A stretch of DNA of 64,000 nucleotides from Chelydra serpentina (taxonomy: Eukaryota > Chordata > Testudines > Chelydridae), in the NCBI GenBank assembly GCA_037349315.1, contig JBAIAC010000132.1, forward strand, positions 248,001 to 312,000, given 5' to 3'. Shown here piece by piece: positions 55,490 to 64,000 of the stretch. Position 1 is the stretch's first letter; each line of letters begins with the position of its first letter. The position numbers were made by a program, and so were the translations under genes. The notes below the pieces were generated by a model. That model was not told the DNA's origin and searched no databases. It was given only the letters and a program-made list of their open reading frames with translations.

Positions 55490-57296
55490 ATACCAGAAAC
55501 CCAAGGGTTTCTTCAGGTATGTTAGCAACAAGAAGAAAGTCAAGGAACGTGTGGGCCCCTTGCTGAATGAGGGAGGGAACCTAGTGACAGAGGATGTGGA
55601 GAAAGCTAGTGTACTCAATGCTTTTTTTTCCTCTGTCTTCACAGACAAGGTCAGCTCCCAGGCGGCTGCACTCCGCAGCATGGTATGAGGAGGAGGTGAC
55701 CAGCCCTCTGTGGAGAAAGAAGTAGTTCGGGACTATTTAGAAAAGCTGGACGAACACAAGTCCATGGGGCCGGATGCACTGCATCCGAGGGTGCTAAAGG
55801 AGTTGGCCGATGTGATTGCAGAGCCATTGGCCATTATCTTTGACAAATCATGGCAATCGGGGGAGGTCCCGGATGACTGGAAAAAAGCGAATGTAGTGCC
55901 CATCTTTAAAAAAGGGAAGAAGGAAGATCCGGGGAACTACAGGCCAGTCAGTCTCACCTCAGTCCCTGGAAAAATCATGGAACAGGTCCTCAAGGAATCA
56001 ATTTTGAACCACTTAAAGGAGGGGAAAGTGATCAGGAACAGTCAGCATGGATTCACCAAGGGCAGGTCATGCCTGACTAACCTAATTGCCTTCTATGATG
56101 AGATAACTGGCTCTGTGGATGAGGGGAAAGCAGTGGATGTGCTTTTTCTTGACTTTAGCAAAGCTTTTGATACAGTCTCGCACAGTGTTCTTGCCAGCAA
56201 ATTTAAGAAGTATGGGCTGGATGAATGGACGGTAAGGTGGATAGAAAACTGGCTGGATGGTCGTGCTCAACGGGTAGTGATCAATGGCTCCATGTCTAGT
56301 TGGCAGCCGGTATCAAGTGGAGTGCCCCAAGGGTCGGTGCTGGGGCCGGTTTTGTTCAATATCTTCATCAACGACCTGGAGGATGGTGTGGACTGCACCC
56401 TTAGCAAGTTTGCAGATGACACTAAACTGGGAGGAGTGGTTGATACGCTGGAGGGTAGGGATAGGATACAGAGGGACCTAGACAAATTAGAGGATTGGGC
56501 CAAAAGAAATCGGATGAGGTTCAACAAGGACAAGTGCAGAGTCCTGCACTTAGGACGGAAGAATCCCATGCACTGCTACAGACTAGGGACCGAATGGCTG
56601 GGCAGCAGTTCTGCAGAAAAGGACCTAGGGGTTACAGTGGATGAAAAGCTGAATATGAGTCAACAGTGTGCCCTTGTTGCCAAGAAGGCTAACGGCATTT
56701 TGGGCTGTATAAGTAGGGGCATTTCCAGCAGATCGAGGGACGTGATTATTCCCCTCTATTCGGCACTGGTGAGGCCTCATTTGGAGTACTGTGTCCAGTT
56801 TTGGGCCCCACACTACAAAAAGGATGTGGATAAATTGGAAAGAGTCCAACGGAGGGCAACAAAAATGATTAGGGGGCTGGAGCACATGACTTATGAGGAG
56901 AGGCTGAGGGAACTGGGATTGTTTAGCCTGCAGAAGAGAAGAGTGAGGGGGGATTTGATAGCTGCTTTCAACTACCTAAAAGGGGGTTCCAAAGAGGATG
57001 GATCTAGACTGTTCTCAGTGGTAGAAGATGACAGAACAAGGAGTAATGGTCTCAAGTTGCAGAGGGGGAGGTTTAGGTTGGATATTAGGAAAAACTTTTT
57101 CACTAGTAGGGTGGTGAAGCACTGGAATGGGTTACCTAGGGAGGTGGTGGAATCTCCTTCCTTAGAGGTTTTTAAGGTCAGGCTTGACAAAGCCCTGGCT
57201 GGGATGATCTAGTTGAGGTTGGTCCTGCTTTGAGCAGGGGGTTGGACTAGATGACCTCCTGAGGTCCCTTCCAACCCTGAGGTTCTATGATTCTAT
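55490..57296 (+). mobile_element. CR1 LINE, 5'-truncated, inserted in tRNA-Thr
   Basis: The 1.8-kb insert starts inside ORF2 (phrase [13 protein letters not shown]) and ends with TTCTATGATTCTAT. GATCTC occurs on both sides (55484-55489 and 57297-57302), a likely target duplication or microhomology. It contains most of the reverse transcriptase (see next entry). It is 5'-truncated, as expected for CR1. Confidence 0.92.
55710..57212 (+). CDS. CR1 ORF2 reverse transcriptase (truncated copy)
   Basis: An open frame of 500 codons runs from the GTG after an in-frame TGA (55686-55688) to the natural stop. It carries LDFSKAFD (about residues 147-154), [10 protein letters not shown] (about 204-213) and the catalytic FADD (234-237), then the CR1 C-terminal region ending in [19 protein letters not shown]. 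The full protein would also have an endonuclease domain, missing here because of 5' truncation. The TGA separates this frame from the upstream in-frame piece (55490-55685). The long undamaged frame points to a young insertion. It cannot retrotranspose alone. Confidence 0.9.
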   Translation: MEKEVVRDYLEKLDEHKSMGPDALHPRVLKELADVIAEPLAIIFDKSWQSGEVPDDWKKANVVPIFKKGKKEDPGNYRPVSLTSVPGKIMEQVLKESILNHLKEGKVIRNSQHGFTKGRSCLTNLIAFYDEITGSVDEGKAVDVLFLDFSKAFDTVSHSVLASKFKKYGLDEWTVRWIENWLDGRAQRVVINGSMSSWQPVSSGVPQGSVLGPVLFNIFINDLEDGVDCTLSKFADDTKLGGVVDTLEGRDRIQRDLDKLEDWAKRNRMRFNKDKCRVLHLGRKNPMHCYRLGTEWLGSSSAEKDLGVTVDEKLNMSQQCALVAKKANGILGCISRGISSRSRDVIIPLYSALVRPHLEYCVQFWAPHYKKDVDKLERVQRRATKMIRGLEHMTYEERLRELGLFSLQKRRVRGDLIAAFNYLKGGSKEDGSRLFSVVEDDRTRSNGLKLQRGRFRLDIRKNFFTSRVVKHWNGLPREVVESPSLEVFKVRLDKALAGMI

Positions 57297-57302
57297 GATC
57301 TC

Positions 57303-57345
57303 CTGTTTACAAAACAGGAGCTTTAACCAGCTAAGCCATGGTACC
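57303..57345 (-). pseudogene. tRNA-Thr(UGU), 5' half, split by CR1
   Basis: It starts GGTACCATGGCTTAGC with the A box and anticodon TGT, and stops in the anticodon-arm side where CR1 begins. See 55459-55489. Confidence 0.9.
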
Positions 57346-57661
57346 AAGAATGATCTTTACGGTCCCAGTTCATATTAATAACGTCACAGCAGCCTACAGA
57401 GAAGTGGGAGGGAGGCGCCTTCGAGCCGGCGAGTCTCGTCCGTTTCTCCCTTGCCGCTTGGGCGGAGGCGGGAAGCGAGCGAAACGTGCCCGGCTGAAGG
57501 TTTTGCGCTCGGCCTTGAGGATTAAGCCTGAGCCTCCGGCATGGGTGCTGGGAGATGGGTTTCCGAGTCGCATCCAGCGCACGCTTCGGGCCTCGCTGAA
57601 ACCACTGAGGCCAAGAGGGACCCTTTAGAGGCGGAAAAAAGGGGCCTTTGAGGCTTATCAC
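57346..57661. other. No gene seen; GC-rich spacer
   Basis: Frames in both directions without domains. Several CG steps, but too short to call a promoter. Confidence 0.4.
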
Positions 57662-57735
57662 TGTCCCTGGGTGGGCTCGGGCCACCAGCCTTTAAGTTAA
57701 CAGCCGAACGCACTGACCAATTGCGCCACAGAGAC
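57662..57735 (-). tRNA. trnN-GUU: tRNA-Asn(GUU)
   Basis: A 74-nt tRNA on the minus strand starting GTCTCTGTGGCGCAATTGG with anticodon GTT in TGTTAAC. The acceptor pairs with the 3' strand CAGGGAC. The T arm is slightly changed (GTGGCCCGAGCCCAC, B box weakened from GGTTCGAGCCC) and the discriminator differs from the usual G. Likely functional or only mildly decayed. Confidence 0.85.
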
Positions 57736-57938
57736 ACAAGTTTGCTGTTGCCAAGGCTGCTGCCTAGCAGCCAGCACCTCTGCCTGCCAGTGCCAGCAAA
57801 CCTAATAGTTTAACAAAAAAGCCTATGTCCCTCGCGTCCCACGTTTATCTCCAGACTTCTTCTCCTTCTCCAGATTCTCCCCCAAGCTTCTATTCCGTGA
57901 ACTTTTTGAAACTTTTCACTTGTAAAGCCCAGTGAGCT

Positions 57939-58010
57939 GCATTGGTGGTATAGTGGTGAGCATAGTTGTTCTCCCAGTAATTGACCTGGGTTCGATTCCC
58001 AGCTAATGCA
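57939..58010 (+). tRNA. trnG-UCC: tRNA-Gly(UCC)
   Basis: A 72-nt tRNA, GCATTGGTGGTATAGTGG to AGCTAATGCA, B box GGTTCGATTCC. The anticodon stem is weak (GTTGT/GTAAT) but the loop TCTCCCA still gives TCC. It is followed by a truncated SINE. Confidence 0.82.
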
Positions 58011-58025
58011 GTGATGTGAGGTTTT

Positions 58026-58200
58026 GCTCATTGGCCTGCTAAGCCCAGGGGGGTGAGTTCAATCCTTGAGGGGGCCATTTAGGGATCTGGGGCAAAAATC
58101 TGTCAGGGGACAGTACTTGGTCCTGCTAGTGAAGGCAGGGGACGGGACTCGATGACCTTTCGAGGTCGTTCCAGTTCTAGGACATTGGCATAGCTCCATT
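58026..58200 (+). mobile_element. tRNA-derived SINE, 5'-truncated
   Basis: It starts within the tRNA-like head (CATTGGCCTGCTAAGCCCAG), continues through AGGGATCTGGGGCAAAAATC and ends in a GACTCGATGACCTTTCGAGG tail like that of the 33603 copy. It lies 15 bp after tRNA-Gly. Confidence 0.8.
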
Positions 58201-58279
58201 TTTTTTAAGGGATTGACTCCGTGTATACAAATTTGCAGAGGGAAAATAGAGTTGAGGTCTGTTATTTCTCATCTCTATA

Positions 58280-58306
58280 TATTATTTATTTATTTATTTA
58301 TTTAAA
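58280..58306. repeat. TTTA microsatellite
   Basis: About six TTTA units in an AT-rich spacer. Confidence 0.85.
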
Positions 58307-58789
58307 AAACCATTTTTGCTGTTAACAAGCATGCTACCTCTGGAGACACAAATCCACAGTTTGAGGACTGCAAAACTAAGCATCTCTGATGGAATCATCT
58401 AGACTGAGCACTGAGTCCCATTGGGTAGATAGAAAGATTAACCTAAATAATCTATACAGAAGCCTGCGGAACCCCATGAGATTGGGTCCCTAAGCCATGA
58501 ACTATTAGAACTCCTTTACAAAACTTTTCTTAAACATTACATGAATATACTGTCTCACACTACAGAATTAGAATTTATAATCCCTGTTCCATGATGAGAT
58601 ATAACGTATCTTAATTAAAATTATCTTTAGATAGGTTATTTTCCTCAAGAAACCAATTTAAATTTAAAGAAAATCAGTTTGTTATTTTTATTTTTTTTTA
58701 AAAGTCATTGATTTTTCTCCAAGCTGACAGCGGGGCATGGTGCGGGGGGTGGGGGAAGGGTTGGTCCCCAGCTGGAGCGAGGCAAAGTG
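58307..58789. other. No gene seen; AT-rich
   Basis: Stops in all frames; I cannot assign a repeat. Confidence 0.4.
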
Positions 58790-59535
58790 CAGGAGGTCAG
58801 ACTAGATGATCACGCTGGTCCCTTCTGACCTTAAAGGCTCTGAGTCTAACAGGGAGAGGGAAGTAAAGGAATTAAAAAAAAACAACAAACCCAAACATTG
58901 TAATACAAGGGTGACTCCAACAGCTCACTGGATAGTCCCGCCCCTTTCTTCCCCCACTGGGTGTTGAATGACCTGCTGGGATTTGGGACATTAATTCTCT
59001 CATTCCATTGATAAACTGATACCCTGTGACTGAAATTAAACCAATTCCCAGCCAGGAAAACCTCACACCCCTGCATTGGCTGGGAATCAAACCCAGGTCA
59101 ACTGCTTGGAGGGCAGCTCTGCTCACCACTACACCACCAATGCACCGGGCAAAAGTACCTCTCCTGTGTGCCACTGATGCTTGGCAAATGACTCACCCCC
59201 ACAGCGCTCAGGAGCTGGCTGGAGAGGCTGGAGGCAGCCTGTCAGCTGTGAGCAGAGACAGGTCCCCAGAGTGACTGACCGGTGGGGACCTGGGCTCCAC
59301 AGCCCAGCCTGAGGTGGCTCCAGCCCCATCTCTGCCCTCAGAGAAGGGAAATGAAAATCAGTGACCCTAATGGCAAACGTGACCCCCGAAGGAAGGAGAC
59401 AGCTCCTTCGAATGCACAGTTTGGGTTGTTCCTGCTACGCACTGAGGGTTTGTTGCTGTTGCTGATTCCAGTCCTTGGGCTCTGCCCGGACAAGGAAGGA
59501 TTCAGGCTGTCACTCAAGGGAAGAGGGGAGATGAT
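58790..59535 (+). repeat. Duplicated block E, copy 2
   Basis: It repeats 11260-11880 in order: a CR1 tail (CAGGAGGTCAGACTAGATG), tRNA-Gly, and the CTTGGGCTCTGCCCGGACAA segment. Confidence 0.8.
59072..59143 (-). tRNA. trnG-UCC: tRNA-Gly(UCC)
   Basis: A 72-nt minus-strand tRNA, GCATTGGTGGTGTAGTGG, anticodon TCC in the loop CCTCCAA with stem GCTGC/GCAGT. The B box is GGTTTGATTCC, one base off. It is the intact form of the damaged copy at 11608. Confidence 0.9.
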
Positions 59536-59633
59536 GCAGGTTTCTCTGTCCCATTGTTCCATGGGCAGCCTACTAGATTGCCAGCTGCTTCTCCACTGAA
59601 GTGTGTGTGGCGGGGCAGAGAGTGACACTATGC
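59536..59633 (-). repeat. Inverted piece of block A
   Basis: Read on the minus strand it has GGCAATCTAGTAGGCTGCCC and CAATGGGACAGAGAAACCTG, as at 9727-9777. Its orientation is opposite to blocks A1-A3. Confidence 0.8.
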
Positions 59634-59679
59634 AAAACAGATAAGTGTGGAACAATGACACAGCACAAAACCACACAAC

Positions 59680-59815
59680 AGAAGAGTGTAGAGCGATAGG
59701 GCAGGGAGGGACCCTGAGAGTCAGGACCAAGTATCCCTAGGTCATCCCTGAGAGATATTTGCATAACCCCTTCTTAAAATCCTCCAATGACGGAGATTGT
59801 GCAACTTCCCATGGA
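59680..59815 (-). mobile_element. CR1 3'-end fragment
   Basis: AGGACCAAGTATCCCTAGGT and CTCCAATGACGGAGATTGTG match the piece at 41910-42070. Confidence 0.65.
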
Positions 59816-59839
59816 GGCCACTGCCATGCAATCGACAAT

Positions 59840-60125
59840 GCTTGGCTTGTGATTAAGGGCCAGGCTGTGACTCAGAAAATTTGGATTCAGTTCCAAGTTT
59901 GGCCCCATTATTCTCTGTGCAAACATGGACAAATGATATCACATCTTTTTAGCCTCAGTTTTCCCATCTGTAAAATGGGAACCACCCTCCCACATTTCAT
60001 CTATTTTGCCTGTGAGCTCCTGGCATTAAGGACTCTCTCTCTCACTATGAGTTGTACAACACCTGCAGAATCAGGGCCCCCATCCTTGGTCGGGGTTTCC
60101 GCAGTGCCTGGCACAACTGGGGCAC
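59840..60125 (+). mobile_element. MIR-like SINE
   Basis: CAGTTTTCCCATCTGTAAAA and the tail GTGCCTGGCACAACTGGGGC are typical of MIR/CORE SINEs. Confidence 0.65.
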
Positions 60126-60436
60126 CCACTCTTGGATGGGGTATCTGCAGGGGGATTAAAGGGCAGGGCTAACCATCACGCTTCATGTCTCAAACTGCTC
60201 TGTGGCTGGGGGCTCAGGAGGGACTGTTCCCATGTAACAACGTATGGAAAGGGTCATTGTGCAGTCCGTGGGGAAGGGTTAGTTTCCTTTACTATTTCCA
60301 GCATTGGCCACTCCCACAGACAGGCTGTCTGCTGGGGGAGGAGAAATACAAGGCTTAATGGGACCGTGGATCTGATCAGATGAGGCCGGGGGGAGGGGGG
60401 GATTTAACCACCCCCAGCCCATAACCTCCAATATGC

Positions 60437-60968
60437 AGAATCATAGAACCATAGGACTGTAAGGGACCTTGAGAGGTCATCCAGTCCAGCCCCTGCACTC
60501 ATAAGTATAATCTATACCATCCCTGACAGGTGTTTGTCGAACCTGCTCTTAAAAACCTCCCCTGACAGAGATTCCACAACCTCCCTGGGAAATTCACTCC
60601 AGTGCTTAACAGCCCTGACAGACAGGGAGTTTTTCCTGATGTCCAACTTAAACCACCCTTGCTGCAATTTAAGCCCTTGGTTCTTGTCCTATCCTCAGAT
60701 GAAGAATAATGTGTCCCCTCCCTCCTTGTAACAACCTTTTGTGTACTTGAAAACTGTGATCACGTCCCCTCTCGGTCATCTCTTCTCCAGACTAAACACA
60801 CCCAATTGTTTTCAATCTTCCCTCACAGCTCACGTTTTCTAGAGCTTTCATCATTTTTGTTGCTCTTCTCTGCACTTTCTCCAATTTGTCCCCTTCTTTC
60901 CTGAAATGTGGTGCCCAGGATTGGACATAACACTCCAGCTGAGACCTTATCAGTGTGGACTCCCTCCA
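60437..60968 (-). mobile_element. CR1 LINE 3' part, antisense
   Basis: It begins AGAATCATAGAACCATAGG (3' tail), then CCCCTGACAGAGATTCCACA and TTTTGTTGCTCTTCTCTGCA, antisense to the CR1 C-terminal coding region (a relic of RRATKM). It ends abruptly about 126 bp before the 5' end of the next CR1. Confidence 0.85.
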
Positions 60969-61093
60969 GAAACAAAGGACTGTGCTTAAAAAACCCAGGG
61001 AACACCTCAAAACCTCAGGAAATTGCAATATCTACCATTTGATGGCTGCGTTTAATAATTTAAAAAAAGAAAACGATGCAAATAGGAGCAATT

Positions 61094-61377
61094 TGCTCCA
61101 GGTAAAGCAGGAGCAAATACAGGACCCTTGGGGTAAGTGGCTGTCTGTAGTGTGTGTTTGGGGGTACTTGCTGTGTGCTGAGCTTGTGTCTGTCTGTTTG
61201 TTTGTTCATTTGTTTGTTTGCAGGACCGTGTGCTGTGGCTGGCAGTTGGAAGCTGTGAGCTTCTACACCAGGGGGCGGGGCTAATCAATCAGGGAGGCCG
61301 GGGCTTTATAAAGCCGTGCACAAGCGACCAGGGCGCTTTGCAAACAGGGGCTGCAAACAGGGGAGTTTGAGAGGAAT
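61094..61377 (+). promoter_or_regulatory. CR1 5'UTR monomer 1 (284 bp)
   Basis: It runs from TGCTCCAGGTAAAGC to GTTTGAGAGGAAT. It holds a GC box (GGGGGCGGGGC, 61271-61281) and a TATA box (TATAAA, 61307-61312). It shares almost full identity with monomers 2 and 3. Confidence 0.9.
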
Positions 61378-61661
61378 TGCTCCAGGTAAAGCAGGAGCAA
61401 ATACAGGACCCTTGGGGTAAGTGGCTGTCTGTAGTGTGTGTTTGGGGGTACTTGCTGTGTGCTGAGCTTGTGTCTGTCTGTTTGTTTGTTCATTTGTTTG
61501 TTTGCAGGACCGTGTGCTGTGGCTGGCAGTTGGAAGCTGTGAGCTTCTACACCAGGGGGCGGGGCTAATCAATCAGGGAGGCCGGGGCTTTATAAAGCCG
61601 TCCACAAGCGACCAGGGAGCTTTGCGAACAGGGGCTGCAAACAGGGGAGTTTGAGAGGAAT
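61378..61661 (+). promoter_or_regulatory. CR1 5'UTR monomer 2 (284 bp)
   Basis: An exact-period copy, with the TATA box at 61591-61596. A few single-base changes (GTCCAC for GTGCAC). Confidence 0.92.
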
Positions 61662-61945
61662 TGCTCCAGGTAAAGCAGGAGCAAATACAGGACCCTTGGG
61701 GTAAGTGGCTGTCTGTAGTGTGTGTTTGGGGGTACTTGCTGTGTGCTGAGCTTGTGACTGTCTGTTTGTTTGTTCATTTGTTTGTTTGCAGGACCGTGTG
61801 CTGTGGCTGGCAGTTGGAAGCTGTGAGCTTCTACACCAGGGGGCGGGGCTAATCAATCAGGGAGGCCGGGGCTTTATAAAGCCGTCCACAAGCGACCAGG
61901 GAGCTTTGCGACCAGGGGCTGCAAACAGGGGAGTTTGAGAGGGAG
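61662..61945 (+). promoter_or_regulatory. CR1 5'UTR monomer 3 (284 bp)
   Basis: The TATA box is at 61875-61880. It is followed by a unique leader of about 380 bp before ORF1. This is the monomer closest to the coding region. Confidence 0.92.
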
Positions 61946-62326
61946 TTTGTAAGGGGAGTGCGAAGGGGGCAAGCTATCCTTGCCATTCCTAATTCTTTTT
62001 ACCCAAACTAAAGGGAGAGGCAGAGCAACCAGGTGGCTGCGGACGAGGGAGTGAGTATCTGTTGAGGGGACAGTTTGGCACTTTGACAGTGTGCTAGAGT
62101 GTTTGATTTCCTGTTTGAAAAGTGTGATTTGGGAGTGCTTCATTGCAGACTCTTCTAAAAAGACTGTCAGTCAGCTGCGCACCAGCTGAGCGGCGCATAG
62201 CAGAGAAGCAAACAGGTGGAGTTAGCCTGGGAGTTCGCCTGGAGAGAACCTACTGAGGCATCCCCCTTGCAGGTTTCCCTGAGTAGCTTCTGCCACAAGT
62301 GAGAAAACTCTTCGAAGGAAGGAACT

Positions 62327-63343
62327 ATGGATGCTGAGCGATCCGCTGTCGTGACCTGCACAGGATGTGCCATGTTTGTCTTTCTTCCACAGGATAGAAG
62401 CGACTTTGTCTGTACAAAGTGCAAGCTGATCTCTATATTGGAGGAGAAGATTCAAGGTCTGGAGAAACGAGTATCAACCCTGCGTTCCATAAAAGAAAAT
62501 GAGGAGTTCCTGGATAGACGTCAGGATAGGCTTCAGCGGGCGCAGTGTTGTGAGGATTCAGAGCAGGCTGCGCAGCGGGGACAGAAGGCCAGCGAGGATA
62601 ATTGGCGGCATGTGACCTCCAGAAGAGGAAAGAGTATGAGACAAGTCCATGTACAAGAAACGCATATTCAGATGAGCAACCGTTTTCATGTTCTCTCCAC
62701 AGCCACTAGTGCAGAGAGTGGAGTGAATGATGCATCTGAGGGAACAGAGCAGAAGGAGACTCCACTGATTGGAAGGCATGAGATGCACAGTCCTAGGGAT
62801 GGGGGTTCCACGACCACCACTCCCAAGAGGAGGAGGAGGGTGGTGGTGGTCGGGGACTCTCTCCTCAGGGGGACTGAGTCATCTATCTGCCGCCCTGACC
62901 GGGAAAACCGAGAGGTGTGCTGCTTGCCAGGGGCTAGGATTCGTGATGTGACGGAGAGACTGCCGAGACTCATCAAGCCCTCAGATCGCTACCCCTTCCT
63001 GCTTCTCCACGTGGGCACCAATGATACTGCCAAGAATGACCTTGAGCGTATTACTGCAGACTACGTGGCTCTGGGAAGAAGGATAAAGGAGTTTGAGGCG
63101 CAAGTGGTGTTCTCGTCCATTCTCCCTGTGGCAGGAAAAGGCCGGGGTAGAGACCGTCGAATCGTGGAAGTCAACGAATGGCTACGCAGATGGTGTCGGA
63201 GAGAAGGGTTTGGATTCTTTGACCATGGGATGGTGTTCCAAGAAGAAGGAGTGCTAGGCAGAGACGGGCTCCACCTGACGAAGAGAGGGAAGAGCATCTT
63301 TGGAAGCAGGCTGGCCAACCTAGTGAGGAGGGCTTTAAACTAG
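62327..63343 (+). CDS. CR1 ORF1 protein (zinc-binding, coiled coil, SGNH esterase)
   Basis: The 338-residue frame is unbroken. Cys 11, 14, 29 and 32 form a CxxC...CxxC zinc-binding N-terminus. Residues about 36-60 are heptad-like (a short coiled coil). A basic stretch (KRRRR, about 167-171) precedes an SGNH/GDSL-type hydrolase: GDSL with Ser178, GTND with Asn232, and DGLH with Asp313 and His316. CR1 ORF1 proteins of this kind are thought to bind RNA, and the esterase part has an unclear role in retrotransposition. All expected catalytic residues are visible. The start ATG at 62327 follows the leader. Confidence 0.93.
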   Translation: MDAERSAVVTCTGCAMFVFLPQDRSDFVCTKCKLISILEEKIQGLEKRVSTLRSIKENEEFLDRRQDRLQRAQCCEDSEQAAQRGQKASEDNWRHVTSRRGKSMRQVHVQETHIQMSNRFHVLSTATSAESGVNDASEGTEQKETPLIGRHEMHSPRDGGSTTTTPKRRRRVVVVGDSLLRGTESSICRPDRENREVCCLPGARIRDVTERLPRLIKPSDRYPFLLLHVGTNDTAKNDLERITADYVALGRRIKEFEAQVVFSSILPVAGKGRGRDRRIVEVNEWLRRWCRREGFGFFDHGMVFQEEGVLGRDGLHLTKRGKSIFGSRLANLVRRALN

Positions 63344-63345
63344 GT

Positions 63346-64000
63346 TCACCGGGGGAAGGAGACCAAAGCCCCGAGGTAAGTGGGGAAGTGGGATACCGGG
63401 AGGAATCACAAGTAGGTGAGTGCAAGAGGGGAGGGCTCCTGCCCCATACTGGGACAGCAGGGCGATCGGTGAGTTATCTTAAATGCCTATACACAAATGC
63501 AAGAAGCCTGGGGAACAAGCAGGGAGAACTGGAAGTCCTGGCACAGTCAAGGAATTATGACGTAATTGGAATAACAGAGACTTGGTGGGATAACTCACAC
63601 GATTGGAGTACTGTCATGGATGGATATAAACTGTTCAGGAAGGATAGGCAGGGCAGAAAAGGTGGGGGAGTTGCGTTGTATGTAAGAGAGCAGTATGACT
63701 GCTCAGAGCTCCAGTATGAAACTGCAGAAAAACCTGAGAGTCTCTGGATCAAATTGAGAAGTGTGAGCAACAAGGGTAATGTCGTGGTGGGAGTCTGCTA
63801 CAGACCACCAGACCAGGCGGATGAGGTGGACGAGGCTTTCTTCCAGCAACTAACAGAAGTTACTAGATCACAGGCCCTGGTTCTCATGGGTGACTTTAAT
63901 CACCCCGACATCTGCTGGGAGAGCAATACAGCGGTCCACAGACAATCCAGGAAGTTTTTGGAAAGTGTAGGGGACAATTTCCTGGTGCAAGTGCTGGAGG
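63346..64000 (+). CDS. CR1 ORF2, endonuclease domain start (partial)
   Basis: The frame is open from 63223, after a TGA at 63220-63222, past the ORF1 stop to the window end. The apurinic-type endonuclease domain shows [31 protein letters not shown] and [11 protein letters not shown]. These match the N-terminal part of CR1 ORF2, which nicks the target for reverse transcription. No ATG occurs in this frame before 63616, which lies inside the domain. The rest (reverse transcriptase) would lie outside the window. The frame overlaps the end of ORF1 by about 120 nt. Confidence 0.88.

Larger units (their letters stand above)
61094..64000 (+). mobile_element. CR1 LINE, apparently full-length at the 5' end, cut by the window
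   Basis: The order is three 5'UTR monomers, leader, ORF1 and ORF2 start. Most CR1 copies are 5'-truncated, so a copy with its promoter and an unbroken ORF1 is unusual and probably young. The 3' part is beyond the window. Confidence 0.9.

Overview
This is a vertebrate nuclear window, most probably from a turtle (Testudines, Cryptodira). The reasons are: CR1 LINEs with ATTCTATG-type 3' tails; tRNA-derived SINEs with a CR1-like tail, as in the chelonian Cry/PolIII SINE; LTR and MITE families I associate with turtle genomes; tetrapod KRAB zinc-finger exons; and a clustered set of nuclear tRNA genes. Species assignment is inference. There are no bacterial-type genes, operons or CRISPR arrays. Most long open frames in the GC-rich repeats look like artefacts.

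Layout. (1) 1-24 kb is a tRNA cluster built from several overlapping duplicated blocks. It holds Ser, initiator Met, Val, Cys, Thr, Gly, Ile and Phe tRNA genes or relics. The blocks include an iMet/Val pair (copies near 4, 17 and 52 kb), a Cys/Thr block (7, 20, 21 and 54 kb) and a Ser block (1, 10 and 23 kb). (2) 24.4-34.4 kb on the minus strand is a KRAB-C2H2 zinc-finger gene: a short first coding exon, KRAB-A, KRAB-B with an in-frame TGA, and an eight-finger exon whose ninth finger has decayed. (3) 34.4-42.8 kb is repeat-rich, with old CR1, LTR, hAT-like and MIR-like pieces. (4) 42.9-44.6 kb is a CpG island promoter with ZNF143-, ETS/CRE- and NRF1-like sites. (5) 43.8-49.3 kb on the plus strand is a second KRAB gene, with a 5'UTR exon, first coding exon and KRAB-A. 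No zinc-finger exon follows in the window. (6) 49.4-59.2 kb is the second half of the tRNA cluster: Cys-like, an Arg-like tRNA with a UCA anticodon, iMet, Val, Cys, Thr, Asn and Gly. The Thr gene is split by a 1.8-kb CR1 insertion that still carries a 500-codon reverse transcriptase frame. (7) 61.1-64 kb is the 5' part of an apparently full-length CR1: three 284-bp tandem 5'UTR monomers, each with a GC box and TATA box, then an intact ORF1 (esterase-like) and the start of ORF2 (endonuclease).

How the parts relate. RNA polymerase III genes dominate both ends. The KRAB genes are paralogous exon sets in opposite orientation around one CpG island. Retroelements have repeatedly inserted into and been duplicated with the tRNA blocks. 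One Cry-type SINE copy has the same 3' tail as the CR1 copies, which fits CR1 machinery mobilising the SINE. The strongest leads are the CR1 monomer promoter, the CR1-split tRNA-Thr, the tRNAs with changed anticodons, and the KRAB gene whose nonsense-bearing exon can be skipped without changing frame.
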